The position numbers and the translations under genes were made by a program. From Usnea hakonensis (lineage: Eukaryota; Ascomycota; Lecanoromycetes; Lecanorales; Parmeliaceae): a stretch of DNA of 64,000 nucleotides. How positions within the stretch are numbered: position 1 is the stretch's first letter; every line of letters begins with the position of its first letter. The DNA is taken from the NCBI GenBank assembly GCA_013423325.1, contig BLJB01000199.1, positions 118,881-182,880 of the forward strand. Reading direction: 5' to 3'. Shown here one piece after another: positions 45,566 to 58,064 of the stretch. The notes under the pieces are model-generated. The model had not been told where the DNA came from, ran no database searches, and saw only the letters and a program-made list of their open reading frames with translations.

Positions 45566-46695
45566 ATTAACTTGGGAGGCGCAAAGTTCTATGCAGGCTT
45601 GGATCGTGGATTCACTTTACTCAGCAGACTGCACGTACAAGTGCGGACTTCTCAAGTGCTTGTTCACGCTCTCATTATTATCTTATCATGCTCAAATACC
45701 GAAACCTACAACAAAGTGGACTGACAGCCCGCTCGCCAAGAGATCTGGGTGCTCGGAATTTATAATTACGCCATCTGTAGCAGCACGATGAGCTCATGCC
45801 TCTCTGACACGGCTTCTTCAAATTGCATGTTGGACAAGACTTGAAGAATGTCCATCATTTACATGCTCCTGCTTCTACAGGAGTACCAATGGCAAGTCGG
45901 TCGATACTGCATCGTAAGGGACTCTGTCTCTATGTTGTACTATCATAAATTACACAAGTACCTTACCATCTGTAATCTATCTAGCGGACGAATTGAATTC
46001 ATTTGTCCGCCCACGCTTTTGGCATTCGGAACAATCAAGCCACATTCGCTCTCCCTCTCCCATTCACATATTGCGATGTGCAATAAGCTTGCGAATGCTT
46101 GGCACTTTTTTTCGAAAAATCACCCCCCTCTCCTACCCAAAAAGTGACCTCGCTCAACATCAACATCAATATCTTAAAAAGATTTTTATTATACTAAAAT
46201 CTTTATTAAGAGTGGATAAACATTAATATATACATCTTTTAAAAATTCGTTATAGCTATAGAGCTATTTCGTTGTGTAAAATTTACTGTCTTTAGAGTAG
46301 CCTCGGCAATGTTACTTTTAGGCGGGAAGGGGGGTGATTTCTCGAAAAAAAGTGCCAAGCATTCGCAAGCTTATTGCACATCACAATACTCCCTCGCTTT
46401 TCGTCCTATTCTGAAGCCACTCGTAGCACGCCATCCCTCACACTCTTGCATCTGCCGCTTGCACCTCCCTCCCTCCCTCAAGAATTCCCTACCTTCCTAC
46501 GATGGAGCCACGGGAGCCTAGGCTTGAGGCAATCACGAATACCCTTCTTGCTACAAAGCTTTCAGACCCGTCTCACTCTCGGTCTTAGTTCGTAGGTTCT
46601 GCAACATACCCTCAATTCAGACAGCGCTGAGCCAAAAAAACAAGGCACACGGTGCATCATCCATCACAAAAATATCATCGATTCATTGAGTCATC
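45566..46695. other. Intergenic region containing a TIR element
   Basis: About 1.1 kb between divergent genes. The TIR element at 46071-46386 occupies the middle. The flanks should hold the promoters of the basic protein and of AIM6. Nothing else was recognised. Confidence 0.55.
46071..46386. mobile_element. 316-bp MITE-like element with 59-bp terminal inverted repeats
   Basis: Arms 46071-46129 and 46328-46386 are reverse complements at 57 of 59 positions, starting TTGCGATGTGCAATAAGC on the left and TTGTGATGTGCAATAAGC on the right (read inward). Both differences are transitions. Outside them is TA on each side (46069-46070 and 46387-46388). The interior is very AT-rich (about 46150-46290) and has no coding frame of note. 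This fits a non-autonomous Tc1/mariner-like element. Its ends differ from those of the element at 39179. Confidence 0.75.
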
Positions 46696-48282
46696 ATGCA
46701 TGGGCGCGACGATGAGACAGTTGGTCGCACGCCCCGGAATATCTACACCGATGATGATCGTTCGCGGAGTAACACCCAGCTTTCAGTTTCACAACCCTTA
46801 TTAGAGGAGGATAGTCGATCCAACGAACCCAGCTTGCGCATGCCAAGCTGGAGGACTTGGTTGTTCTCATGGAAACCTAGCAGATCGCGGCGGAGACCTT
46901 TGAGATTCGGCAATGGCAGTGAGGGAAAGCCAACGCTCAAAAGCAAGAAAAGATCACGGTTATGTTTGAAGACAGGTCTTGGTATACTGATATTTCTGTA
47001 CGTACTCGAGATGGCGCCTCATGCTACAGATGCTGAATTCCGTCATAGTGGGGTCATACAACTCCTCAGCCTGATCGGCAGCCTCGTCGTACTTCTCCTT
47101 CCGGATGGTGTACACCGTATTCTGGAGATTTGGGGCCGCCCAGGGCACATTGGAGCAGGACTAGCGTCGTGGCCCACAGACTTCTCTCGAGATATCATTC
47201 CGAAGCCATGTCATTCGCACAACGACTATTGGCGGAGAGTGCCTCTATTTTCAGCGATAGAAGTTGGTTGTGTCGGCGTGGAGGCCGATATTTGGCTATT
47301 CAACGAGCAATTGCTGGTCGGACACTCCGTTGCAAGCCTAACGCTCAATCGTACGCTCGACAGTCTCTACATCAATCCACTTCTCACCGTCTTATCAAGA
47401 CAGAACCCAAAAGTGACTGTTCTTCCTGAGGACGCCTCTCAGCCACATGGTGTCTTCGATACAGACCCTGAGCAGACTCTTATTCTGCTCATCGATTTCA
47501 AAACTTCTGGATCAGCGCTTTGGCCATATGTACAAATGGCACTCCAACCACTGCGAGACAAGAATTACCTGACTCGATCCAACGGCAGCCAGATTACTCG
47601 GGGTCCGATCACGGTTGTCGGGACAGGTAATACGCCATTTGATCTGGTGAACTCGGAGGAAACGAATTCCCATCACGATGTGTTCTTCGATGCCCCTCTT
47701 GGTGAAATGTATGAGAGTATGAACGGCGGCGACCCGTTGAATGTAACGACTATGAATGGAGATCGTTCAGAGAATACTGCACCTGGAGAAGCCATCCCTA
47801 GAGATCATGTGAGAACAACTGACAGCTCCGAGATGTCATTAGAGAGTGGCAAGAGAAGGCGATCAGATGAAGAGGGCCAAGGAAAGTCTGGGACTCTTTC
47901 GAAGGATGCCAACGCCTACGACACTGGAAATTCTTACTATGCAAGTGTGTCATTTAGCGACGCAATCGGCTACTTGTGGGATGGTAAATTCTCGGACGAT
48001 CAGATGGACCTGCTTCGAGGCCAGGTTAAGGGTGCGCATATGAGAGGTTTGAAGGCGAGATATTGGGACCTCCCATTCTGGCCAATCAGCCTGCGAAACC
48101 ACGTCTGGGATGTGCTGGTGAAGGAAGGGGTGGATTTATTGAACGTGGACGACCTGAAAGGGGCAACGCGCAGAAGCTGGGGCCGCCATCATGGTTGGTG
48201 GAGAAGAATGAAGGGTGTTTCTTATGATGTGCATGAAGCTGTTGATGACGATGTCAACAGCCCGGCCGTTGTGCATTCATAA
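46696..48282 (+). CDS. AIM6: AIM6-like PLC-type phosphodiesterase membrane protein
   Basis: Intronless, 528 residues. A basic, Ser/Arg-rich cytosolic N-terminus is followed by hydrophobic segments at about 90-107 (KTGLGILIFLYVLEM) and 118-137 (VIQLLSLIGSLVVLLLPDGV). The PLC-like phosphodiesterase fold then carries the conserved active-site-like motif CHSHNDYWRRVPLFSAI near residue 172 and VGVEADIWL. Later conserved parts are LLIDFKTSG, VVGTGNTPFDLV and LNVDDLKG at the C-terminus. An acidic, low-complexity insert at about 345-410 is absent from the core fold. Yeast AIM6 was named from a mitochondrial-inheritance screen; the biochemical substrate is not established. The gene is co-directional with TFC3. 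Confidence 0.9.
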   Translation: MHGRDDETVGRTPRNIYTDDDRSRSNTQLSVSQPLLEEDSRSNEPSLRMPSWRTWLFSWKPSRSRRRPLRFGNGSEGKPTLKSKKRSRLCLKTGLGILIFLYVLEMAPHATDAEFRHSGVIQLLSLIGSLVVLLLPDGVHRILEIWGRPGHIGAGLASWPTDFSRDIIPKPCHSHNDYWRRVPLFSAIEVGCVGVEADIWLFNEQLLVGHSVASLTLNRTLDSLYINPLLTVLSRQNPKVTVLPEDASQPHGVFDTDPEQTLILLIDFKTSGSALWPYVQMALQPLRDKNYLTRSNGSQITRGPITVVGTGNTPFDLVNSEETNSHHDVFFDAPLGEMYESMNGGDPLNVTTMNGDRSENTAPGEAIPRDHVRTTDSSEMSLESGKRRRSDEEGQGKSGTLSKDANAYDTGNSYYASVSFSDAIGYLWDGKFSDDQMDLLRGQVKGAHMRGLKARYWDLPFWPISLRNHVWDVLVKEGVDLLNVDDLKGATRRSWGRHHGWWRRMKGVSYDVHEAVDDDVNSPAVVHS

Positions 48283-48716
48283 AATCTGGTGAAATGGCGA
48301 TACTATTGGAGTTGGCGGTAGGGGCATATCCGGTGGAGGCAAGGATGTTGTTTTCGATTGTAGACATTGTGATACCACATCAGTTCAATACATCCAAAAT
48401 TATGAAACCGGGAAAAACGGATTCAAATGCTTGATGTGTGAATGTAAAGTTCCTACAACACATCTAGGTACCTTACCGGCCTCAGAAGAGGGAATCGCTA
48501 GCGTCTTAAGTCGCGGGACCAGCTAGCCCACTTTATACTAAAAATTGTGCACTAGAAATCTTTACCACTCAGAGCCTGTCTTCCCTTACTGTACCTACAT
48601 GACCAAAGTACCAAATATAAAGACAGACGTTCGAATCTTGCTGCTGCCAATCATGGCCTAATATTTCTACTCTCTAAAGACCCTTTAATAGGGAGGGTCA
48701 TAATGTATACTAGGTT
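48283..48716. other. Intergenic region, AIM6 to TFC3
   Basis: 434 bp between co-directional genes. One GGTACCTTAC motif near 48467 echoes the AAGGTACC patches elsewhere. No other structure was recognised. Confidence 0.5.
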
Positions 48717-51700
48717 ATGGCAAGAAGTTTGGACGGTCTGATCCGTCATCTTATCGACCAGATTGCTCTTTGTGGCGAACATGGTGAGTCAACTCGCTTT
48801 CTCCATAACCACAGTTCGATTTCGAGCTACCCACGCTTCCCATATTTTGAATCTTTTCTTTACATCCTTCCACAGACATTGCGACATATTACCCTTTGGA
48901 ATGCTTTCCTTTATCTCTCTCTCTCTCACTCTCTCTCTCTCTCACTCTCTTCTTACCGTTTTCTCAAACCACGTGCTTTTTAGAATTTAGAGTCAGGTTG
49001 TTACTGCAGTCAAGCTTGCGGTGGTTGAAGCACCAGTTCGTTGTCTCAGATATAAGAAACACTTCACCAGCTCAAGCCAGTAAATATGCAGGTTTCATAA
49101 TCCGTGTGCTAATATGGATTAGGAGCCTCAACTTCAGATTTCATTACTCATTTCAAAAGCTATTACTCTTATCCAACCGGAGACAGTCATTCTCAAGGCA
49201 AAGACGATGCAATCCTTTATCCAGGAATTGCGTCCAACGTGGACAGGCCTTTTCTTGAACAAGTCTGGAATTGGCTTGTTAAAAACCCCGACATCCGACT
49301 GGGAAGTCATAGCAGGCACAAGCAGCTAACGCTCTCCCAAGTGGAAGCAAGCAACGCTGCCGTCGAGCGATCAGAGCAATCGTGCTCCATCGCTCAGGAA
49401 ACCAACCATTCCGAAGCCATCGGCTCATCACAAGTAGCTGATGTCCGAACGAATATTCAAGACGGCGATATTGGTCAAAATCAGCAAACCTCAAAAACAG
49501 CTAGCGGCAAAAAAAAGGGGGCTGCGACTACAGAAAGGCCGGATTTCAATCCTGAAATCCGACTCTACGCGAGCCAGAACCGCATGTGGCACGCTTTAAC
49601 TGGACACGGCCCCGATTTTAGCAAAGTCAAGTCTCTCGACTTCATCTGCCTTTCTATCATTGCCGCTCATGGACCCAACGGTATCGTGCAACATGATCTG
49701 GTCAGAATCAGTGGTCAGGATAAGCGGTCTCTGCCAGCTCGAACCGACCGCCTGCATAACGATGGTTACATTGAGAAAAGGCGTGTTAGCGTTCAACTGG
49801 TCAATCCAAGTAGGGTGCTACATACAAGCCAGTGCTTCCTGAAGCGCTTCATCAATGACTCGGATCAGATAGAACAGACAAGGGATCCAGGGGACTCCTC
49901 AACAGAGAAAGCAAAGCCCAAGAAGAAGAAAGGTCGGCAGGTTCAAGACAAACAGGCGCCAGAACAATCATCTCCTAAGGCAGCCCCTGAATACTTGGCC
50001 GGAGAAATCGCTTCGTCAGGGAGCCGCATCATTCCATCTTGGACAGCAGATCGATCACTGAACAACCAAATCTTTGAGCTTGTCGATCGAGCTGGTACCA
50101 AAGGCATGAGCATGAATGTTCGTCTACACTTCATCTTTCCCTCAAAAAATAAGACCCACTTGCTGATTCGGTGTTTAGGAGATTAGAAATAATCTGATGG
50201 GTGATCATGTCAGAAGGCCTCTTGACGATTGCGTCTCACGGATAGTTGATTCCTGGCAACTATCACAACCCCTGCATCTCCGTCATCTGTCTATCGTGCG
50301 AGACACTGCTCTCAAGGGCAAGACTCAGATTTACATCTACTACACGTACGAAAACTTCAAGAAGCTTGTTGAAGACGGTAAAAGATTCTGGGAAGCGGTC
50401 GAAACTGTCCCCAGCGGAGTGAAGATAGGCAAGAACGTCGCTGCTGCATTAGACGCTAAGCCTGATGTGGATGAGCATGGGTTCCCTAGACTCGATGAAA
50501 AACAATTCCAGGGACGCCAGAATGATGCGACTTTCGAAGAATGTGTTTCAGCCCTCCAAGCTGAACCTCTGCACATCTCTTATAATGATCCTGTTATTCG
50601 AAAACTGGCTGATGGTAGTTCCGGTAAGCAATGCGATCATAGATCACGCTTTGTCTTTATTGACTCCATTCAAGGTATACGGCCTAGAAGCCACAAGCAA
50701 GACTCTACTGCTACCGGTAATGGATCTAATCCTAGGAGAGCAGTGACCACGCCTTCTCGGGCTGCGCCGCCTAAAGCTCGAGTAGTTGAGTGCCGACCAG
50801 TAAAATTGCCCAAGCCTCCACATGACATTGGGTTAATGGCTACAACACGCAAGCAGATTAGGAAATCAGACTCAAAATCACCAGGTCGGCCACGCAAGTA
50901 TCCCAAGACTGGACTCCCAGCCAACTTCAATACCATGAAACCAAAGGATGTCGATCTCTTATTTCGCTCACAAGAAATGTTTGAACACCACGAGATCGTC
51001 AAAGTCGAAAGGGAAATAGATCGGCGCATTGGAAACGGAGAAGACGCCGTAGCAGTGGCCTACGAAGTGCTGGCGGAGAGGGATGCCTCACGCAAGCAAG
51101 AGGGAGAATTGCCACTCCCAAAGAAATCGAGGATTCATGTACTTCATAAATACGTCGGGAAGTCAGTGCCAGATCTAGACCCAGACGAAGCAAGATCCGA
51201 GAGTCAAAATCCGAACTGCACTCGATACAGGCCTTCAATGGCAGCCCATACTTATTTGGTCCCAATGATGGAAAAGCGTGACCTTGCAGAATCAGAGATT
51301 AAAGATCCAGGAACGGGTCCCGCAATCGTTTCAGCCCAGACACGGAGACGTGCGCGCTCTGTGTCGGACCTGGAATCTATAATTTATCTTCCATCCGTAG
51401 CTGCACATTCTTGGCCTTGCGTTCACCCACCTTCCTCAGCAGTGGACATATCGACTACAGAGGCCTTGCAGGATAATTTCAAGCATAAGCAAGGCCAGTT
51501 TTTGGATTCTCAGCTCAAGCACCTGCCCTCTGTTGCTACGCACTCCGGCTCTTCTCTGCAGCCAGATACGCCGTCTAAAGCCAGAGCAAGACAAAAACGA
51601 AAACGAACCCCAGATATGCCGCCTTTGAACGGCGAGGAAGATACAGCACCCTTTTGGTACAAGTATTTACCCTCTATTGCTGCTCACTCGGGCATGTTTT

Positions 51701-54700
51701 TGCCAACAGAAGCATTACACAAAGTCGAGACAGCGCAGAAACGGAAACGGACTGCGTATTCCCTTTCACAAACTGACAAGCATCAAAGAGCACTAAGTAT
51801 CTCTCCAGTGACAAGCCAAAAACCTTTAGCTTTGCCTACACAAGGAGCATCGCCAGGAGCATCGAGCCCGCAACTCAACGCCTGTAGCGAAAGTTTGTAT
51901 CCTGGCTGGGAGAAGTTTATGGCAAAACACTACGAACAGCAATTAGGAATGATCACAAGACCCGATGCCGGTGTCTTCTTTGGGAAGATGACTCCGCGGA
52001 GAAAGAGGCCTTGTGAACCTCGAGACTTTCGGCCCGCACATTTCAAGCTTGCCATTTTCAAATCCAGTCGGTTGAGCGACTTGGACTGGTTCTCGAAAAG
52101 CCCCACAATCTCTGAGCAAACGTCTCGCATGGGGAGCAGGACTCAGACGCCTGCAACGCAACTTGCAGAGCCAGCCGCCACGCTGCATGACAAATCAATA
52201 TCAAAGGGGAAGTCAGATCCCTTGAGCTCGACGTCCTTGCCGTCTTCCACTTCTCCCCTCTCCGCCTCTCAGGGAGTGCCTCCATACATCTCTCCATACA
52301 CTAGCTCTAACGGAACGAAAAGAAAGCGCACAGTATCTCCACAGCCTACTCGTGGTGTAGTTCCATTCGATCCCTTTTCTGCAAGTCCGCATAGTAGACG
52401 CTCGTCACCAACCCCGACAACTGAACCTTCCAATATTGTCAGCAACTCAAGCACACTGCAACAACTGGTAGCTTCGTCCTCGGCCGACGACCTAAATCAA
52501 GGACTTCCGATCACCATAAATGATGCACATGCTCGTACATCAGACAGGCAGCCAGATACGAGCGAGTCAAGCGAAGTGACTCAGAGTGCTCTTGTTTTGA
52601 CCGAGTTGGGAGCGCAGAGCAAAGTTGTTACGACCCATATCGTGCAATCTTCTCAGTCTTGTACCCAGGAAGCCGACAAACCTTCAAATGCACAGTCGAT
52701 CGGTAAAATAAACAGGCGTGGAGGTTCTACTGCACTGTTACGGAAAATCATCATCATGGATATCGTAGAAAAATGCGAGGGTGTCTTTCCGAGTCATAAA
52801 GAGATGAGCTCGCCTTTTGCCGCCGAATGGAAGAAGAGAGGACAAGAAGGAACACCAGAGCCGAAAACTATAAGCAATGCTGTCAATGCGTTGATCACCG
52901 AGAAGAGACTCCGACAAATCACATTCACCTCCCAGACTAAGCAGGGACTCGCTGTCACCAAGACTATGCTCATCTTACCGAATATCGATACTTCTGACCC
53001 GAGAGTCAAACAAACCCAAGAAAACATGGTGGCCTATCACCCCAGACGTTTCGTTCCTATGGCTGTCTTGCCCCCACAAGACTATCAGAGTATGGCAATC
53101 CGCGAAGACAACCTTGATGGCGAAGAAGCCTCAGCTAAGACGACCGAGGAAATGTTACAGGACGCGCCTGTCCTCGAGCCTGCGGAGTTGCGCCGACTTA
53201 CAATCGTGAAGAAAATGATGGACGGGAAAGACAGAGCTGCCATGGCTAGGCTAAAAGCCCTAAAAGAAAAGGATCAACAGGGAACCGGAGACACTGATGC
53301 CGACGAATCTACGATCCAACCCTCTATCCACCGGATTAGCATCGACGGGCTTCGCGCCGGATCCGGAACACTGAATTCAAAAGGCTCAGGCAGAGGTAGA
53401 GGTCCAAAGCGTGTCGAACGTCTGGCCAGCATCAAGAAATCTATCCCACCACGGATAAGTCCGTTGCCACGTATACCCGCCAGTTCAGTGAGCAATTCAG
53501 GTTCATTGACATGGTTGCCGTCAAACTATGCATTTTCAGACTTCAACTTTGAGGAAAAAAGGCCAGCTGTCTTGACGGCAGCTGTCGAAAACGATGTGCA
53601 GGCCTGTACCCCAGGAGCCTTACTATCTTTTGATTCTCAGGAACAGGCAAGACAACGTGTTCGAGAATTTGCAAAGACTGCTGCCAGAATTGAACGCAAG
53701 CAAGCGCTGGCTAAACCAACTAGGCCTTCCTTGCTCCAGTCCAAAATTCCGGGCATAACAGCATCCTCGTCACCTAATTTACCTTTATCTCATGTTTCTG
53801 GGCGGCCAGTGGCTGCTCATACTGACGGCGTTGGGAACTCGAACCAAAGACTAGAACTTGTCAGCTTCATGGATCCCGTTCACTACTTCCACCGCGCGAC
53901 TGGCACATTCTCGGTTGCCTTCTCTGGATTTCGACCTCCTCGGAAGATACTGTCGTATCGGGGTACAACTTTAGACCCGTATGCTGCAAATCTCAAAGCT
54001 GTACAACCTATTAATGCACAGCGTAAGAATACACGAACGCCGACACTACGAGGACTGCAAAAACCTGGAAAGACAAAATTCGAAGAAGAAGTGGATGAAC
54101 TGTTGAAGCAGGAACTTGAAGCAACGGAGTTCACAAACATCGTCCTTGTTGGCTGGCCTTTTGTCAACCATGTGTTCTCACATGCTCATCAGACTGCCGC
54201 AGTAGCCGAGGCTGACATGGAAACTGCAAAGCAAGTTACGGTTGGCCTCAAGAATGGTCGCCTCGTGTCGAAACGGTTCCCCCAGACCGACTCCAGAGCG
54301 AAGATTTGTAACAGCATATTTAGTACCGGTGGTAGAAATGTTGATGTCGTGGCAGCTGAGACTCGAACACCGCTTAAACGCCGTCGCCTAACATCTGTCG
54401 TAGGGACTGGGACTTCAGATAAGGCCTCGGAGCAAGTGAAGTTGGATCAAGACCACAGACCGGCTAAGCTCCGTAGGGTTCGTGGGCCACGTGATGCGAA
54501 GTCTCTTGGCGATGATGGCGAAGAACGCCTGCTCACTGCCGTTATGGTCATCCGGACGCTAACGGGAGGGCTCGATAAACACATTGACTGGGTACTTGTT
54601 GCCAAAGTTTTCGAGCCGGCTTACACCCAGATGTTTATTCACAGCCGCTGGAGCCACACATTGCAAAAGCACAAGCTCAGATTGCCCCAAATGGAATCAA

Positions 54701-55878
54701 ACTTTGAGAATATCTTTCTCAGCGCGTACGAGGATGGTACAGTTCCTACCATTGATTATGACAACCTTGAAGACTACGACTGGAAATGGCTTGTTGAATG
54801 GACAATGTCCAATATCAACAGGTCTACTCAGTCGTTACCGGAAATTCCAGCGGATCGAACTGAATTTGACGGCTTTTACACGCTGACTGAGAGATCCAGC
54901 AACGACATAAACGATTTCTACGAGATCGATGGCTCCTCCGTCTTGGCCAAGAGAACAAAAGTTGTGCACAGAGATTCCTACGTCTTGCCATTAACTCGAG
55001 GACGAAGAGGTGTACGACCAGAAGACGCAGAAGATCTTACCACGGCAAAGTCCTGGATCCGTGCTAACATTATGACGCCCGAATCTACCTACAACCCCTC
55101 TGTAGCTCGTGTCAAGCTCTCGACATTCCCGGACCGCATGATCGAGGATGCACTTAAGCAGCTGCTCCATGATCGTGTCCTCACCCAAGAAAACAAAGGG
55201 CGCCTCGTCCCCGGCCGGAATTATGACATTAGCGATTTCCTCATCTCCCGTCTCAAGAAGAATTTGCAATCCACTCATTTCCACCAAGCAGCAGCTTATA
55301 AGCAGCAGCTTGACCACGATTTTGAGGAGAAAGGATATTCCAATTATTCATACGCCGCTGAAGATGGCGATATGATCGCTATCCTTAATCTCCAAGCAAA
55401 TAAACGTATTAGAGTTGTGCCGATTAATGTACCAATGAATGAGTGGGGCCAGACTGATGGTGGCTATGAGACTCGGCGGATGGATAAGCGCCGGTTGAAT
55501 TTTAGTCTTGAGCTTCGGCCTTCGCCTACCTACATCTATGGGAACCCGCTGCAGCCCCTTCCGGCGCCGCCTTCTCAGCACCTGCAAGAGTCGATGGCAA
55601 AAATTCCGCTGTGGTACGATATCCAAGGCTCACTTGTACCAGTGATGTGGGAGATGGTTCTCGCCGCAGTTGTGGCTGTGCTGGCAATGAGACCTGGAAT
55701 TGGGGCCTCGGAGTTAGAGACAGTTATGAGACCGGCTATGGAGGCTTGGGAGCTACAACTGGTCCTTGAATGGCTGGTCCATGCTAAAGCCGCGAAACCA
55801 ATTGGCCATGGGTTCAGCGTCGAAGATGAGTGGTGGTGGCTGGCTGTGGGGACTGTTGCGAACACTGAGGGGTCGTAA
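48717..55878 (+). CDS. TFC3: TFIIIC B-block-binding subunit TFC3 (tau138)
   Basis: Three exons, 48717-48783, 49123-50117 and 50179-55878, give about 2,253 residues. Intron 1 is long (339 nt, with a CT microsatellite). Its ends give CGEHGASTSDFITHF across the junction. Intron 2 is 61 nt with donor GTTCGT and gives GMSMNEIRNNLMGDH. The B-block_TFIIIC winged-helix domain is at about residues 194-250 (SLDFICLSIIAAHGPNGIVQ). An AT-hook-like SPGRPRKYP lies near residue 590. Four copies of a PS-x-A-x-H-S/T motif occur at about 51226-51700. Further winged-helix regions are in the C-terminal third (DHDFEEKGYSNYSYAAEDG onward). Role: binds the B box of tRNA genes within TFIIIC to recruit TFIIIB and Pol III. 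Confidence 0.92.
48914..48952. repeat. CT microsatellite inside TFC3 intron 1
   Basis: About 39 bp of near-perfect CT dinucleotide repeat, interrupted by two CA steps, within the long first intron of TFC3. It may explain part of the unusual intron length. Confidence 0.85.
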
Positions 55879-56444
55879 AGTAAAGATGGGGGAGGCGAAA
55901 GGGGAAGAGGGGAGAAACTGGGGAGGTGGTAGGGGAGGTGTGGGGGAAGACTCGGATGAGATATTCTCCGATGTCAAGAGAAGAGCAAGAAGAGCATCGA
56001 GGTGAATACATCCCATCGAGTGACTGAGTGATGGTGGTGGTGTGAAGGAGAGGGTTTCCAAGATGTTAATATGATGGATTTTGAGTGCTTGATTCTGCGT
56101 ATGGCTAAAGTTGATTTGGAAGCTGACGGTTTTCTTTCGGATTTGATACCCCTTTTAGATGAAAGCTGGCAACAGACATGTTAGATAGAATGGACCAAAT
56201 TACAGTATTCCTTGTACTCTTGGAAATCATAATGTCCATCAGGAATTAGTAACTTCGACTTCGAAATGTAGAGCCTCCTGAGACTTCTACTCACTTTCTC
56301 CAGGCATATAACACTACTCCCGAAGAAGCGGCTCGCCAATTTAAAGTTCTCGAATTATACGACTTATTAGAATACTCAATCACAAAAACGTCATTCAATT
56401 CACTCGATTTTACTTTAGTCTCACCCTTTCTTGTAGAATACACA
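55879..56444. other. Intergenic region, TFC3 to oxidoreductase
   Basis: 566 bp between co-directional genes. It starts with a G-rich stretch (about 55883-55960), which gives long spurious frames on the minus strand. No gene is supported. Confidence 0.5.
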
Positions 56445-57160
56445 ATGACAATAGGTCTGGCTATTATAGGAGCTGGTACGTGATGCCCAAGTCATCTCCA
56501 TCGAGCGCTTGTATTAATTTCCAATCTGAATCCTCGCATGCATACAGGCATCTTCGCTAGGGAAGAGCACCTTGTCAGCATGCACATTTCATCTCGACTT
56601 TCCAATCTGATCCAAGACAGCCGGCCGTCCAGGCATGCAAACACCTGACCTTGAAAGCCGTCTACTCGAGGTCTTTGAGATCCGCACAAAGCCTTGCCGT
56701 CGGCGCCGACGTCCAACTTTACTCCGACGACTCCGGCTCTGGCAAAAGCTGCGCCGACCTCTTGAAACGATCCGACATCCAAGCCGTTATCATAGCGTTT
56801 GCCGCCCCCTCCCCCTTTCACAGCTGAGTAACAATCCCTATTGACTCACCACACAGTCTTCCCATTCCCCAGCAGCCCGAGTACATCCGTCTCGCATTGT
56901 CCGCGGGCAAGCATGTTTTGTCGGAGAAGCCCATTGCTGAAAACCTCAAGGACGCTCAAGACTTACTCCACTGGTACCATGCCAATGTTGACGGCAACAA
57001 GGTGACATGGAGTGTCGCAGAGAACTTCCGTTACCTCGCCAGCTTCGAGTATGCGCGAGAACAAGTGCGCAGGGCGGGGAGACTGCTCGGCTTCAGCGCG
57101 AAGAGGTACTCGATGGTTCAAGGGGGAAAGTACTTTGGTATGAGCCTCTGCGACTACGCT

Positions 57161-57199
<39 letters not shown>

Positions 57200-57834
57200 N
57201 NTTTTTTTTTTTTTTTTTTTTTTTTTTTAATGTTATATGAGGGTGGCCGCTAAGAGCACTCAAAAGAGACCGAATGGCGGAAGAATCCCACCCATCAAGG
57301 AGGCTTTCTTCTGGACGGAGGCGTACATGTCACCGCAGGCCTACGCTTCCTGTTGGGATCCGACAACGCCATCGCCAGTCTGTCTGCATATTCGGCTCAA
57401 TTGCAGAAGCACTTACCCCCCGTGGACACCATAGACGCCACGATGCGAACACAGTCGGGCGTCACTGGCACGTTCTCCGTGTCATTTGGCACGTCGTTCA
57501 AGGGGTATGAGTTCAGTGTAGCTTGCGATGGCGGTACGGTCCATCTGTCCGTCTTTGGGTCCACCGTCACTACCGTCTTTGACGGAAAGGAAGAGAAGCG
57601 AGTCGTCCAGGACGAGAGAACGGGCGTCCCGCCTGAGGTGAGGAAGTGGGGGGAAGCGCTAGCGGCAGGGCAACGCAATGAGAAGCAGGAGCCGGAAGAG
57701 GCTTTGGCTGATTTGGAGCTGGTGAGTGGTACTACTAGTTTGCTGTGAGGAAACTGATGTTTGCACAGCTGGAAAACATGCTTAGTAGTGACGGGAAACC
57801 CGTGGACTGCGTGTTGCAGACATGGAACCGATGA
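56445..57834 (+). CDS. Gfo/Idh/MocA-family NAD(P)-dependent oxidoreductase
   Basis: Six exons: 56445-56475, 56548-56573, 56621-56796, 56857-57137, 57267-57721 and 57769-57834, giving 344 residues. The Rossmann motif is split by intron 1: GLAIIGAG then IFAREEHLPAVQ. Typical family blocks follow: QAVIIALPIPQQPEYIRLAL, the catalytic-type motif SAGKHVLSEKPIAENL (EKP), VAENFRYL, and in the C-terminal domain KNPTHQGGFLLDGGVHVTAG (GG-x-x-x-D-x-G-x-H pattern). The substrate is likely a sugar, inositol or dihydrodiol compound; it cannot be specified. Exon 2 is only 26 nt. Intron 4 contains a T homopolymer with two N, so its length is unreliable, but flanking exons join in frame (KYFETEWRKNP). Confidence 0.88.
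57163..57228. other. T homopolymer with assembly gap (NN) in an intron
   Basis: 64 T residues interrupted by N at 57200-57201. This looks like a scaffold join across a homopolymer, so the true length is unknown. It lies inside intron 4 of the oxidoreductase gene and does not affect the coding frame. Confidence 0.9.
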
Positions 57835-58064
57835 TGGTAGTTGTTCTTCTCCTTTTCAGACCATATGTATAAAAAATGATTTATTCATATGAAGTGACAA
57901 TCTGCTATGTTTGGCATGAATCTAAGCATAATCAATGTTCCAACAGCATTCTAGACTGCAGCACTATGACAATCTCAACTCCCAACCCCTAAGGGCTCCC
58001 ATGTCGCCGACTTGAAGCCCGCTGATCTCCTCGATGACCGTCATGCAACCCTCCATCACGAGCT

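Noticed and set aside
46130..46327. AT-rich core of the TIR element as a possible replication origin or centromere fragment
   Set aside because: It is only about 200 bp and is bounded by inverted repeats, so a MITE interior explains it.
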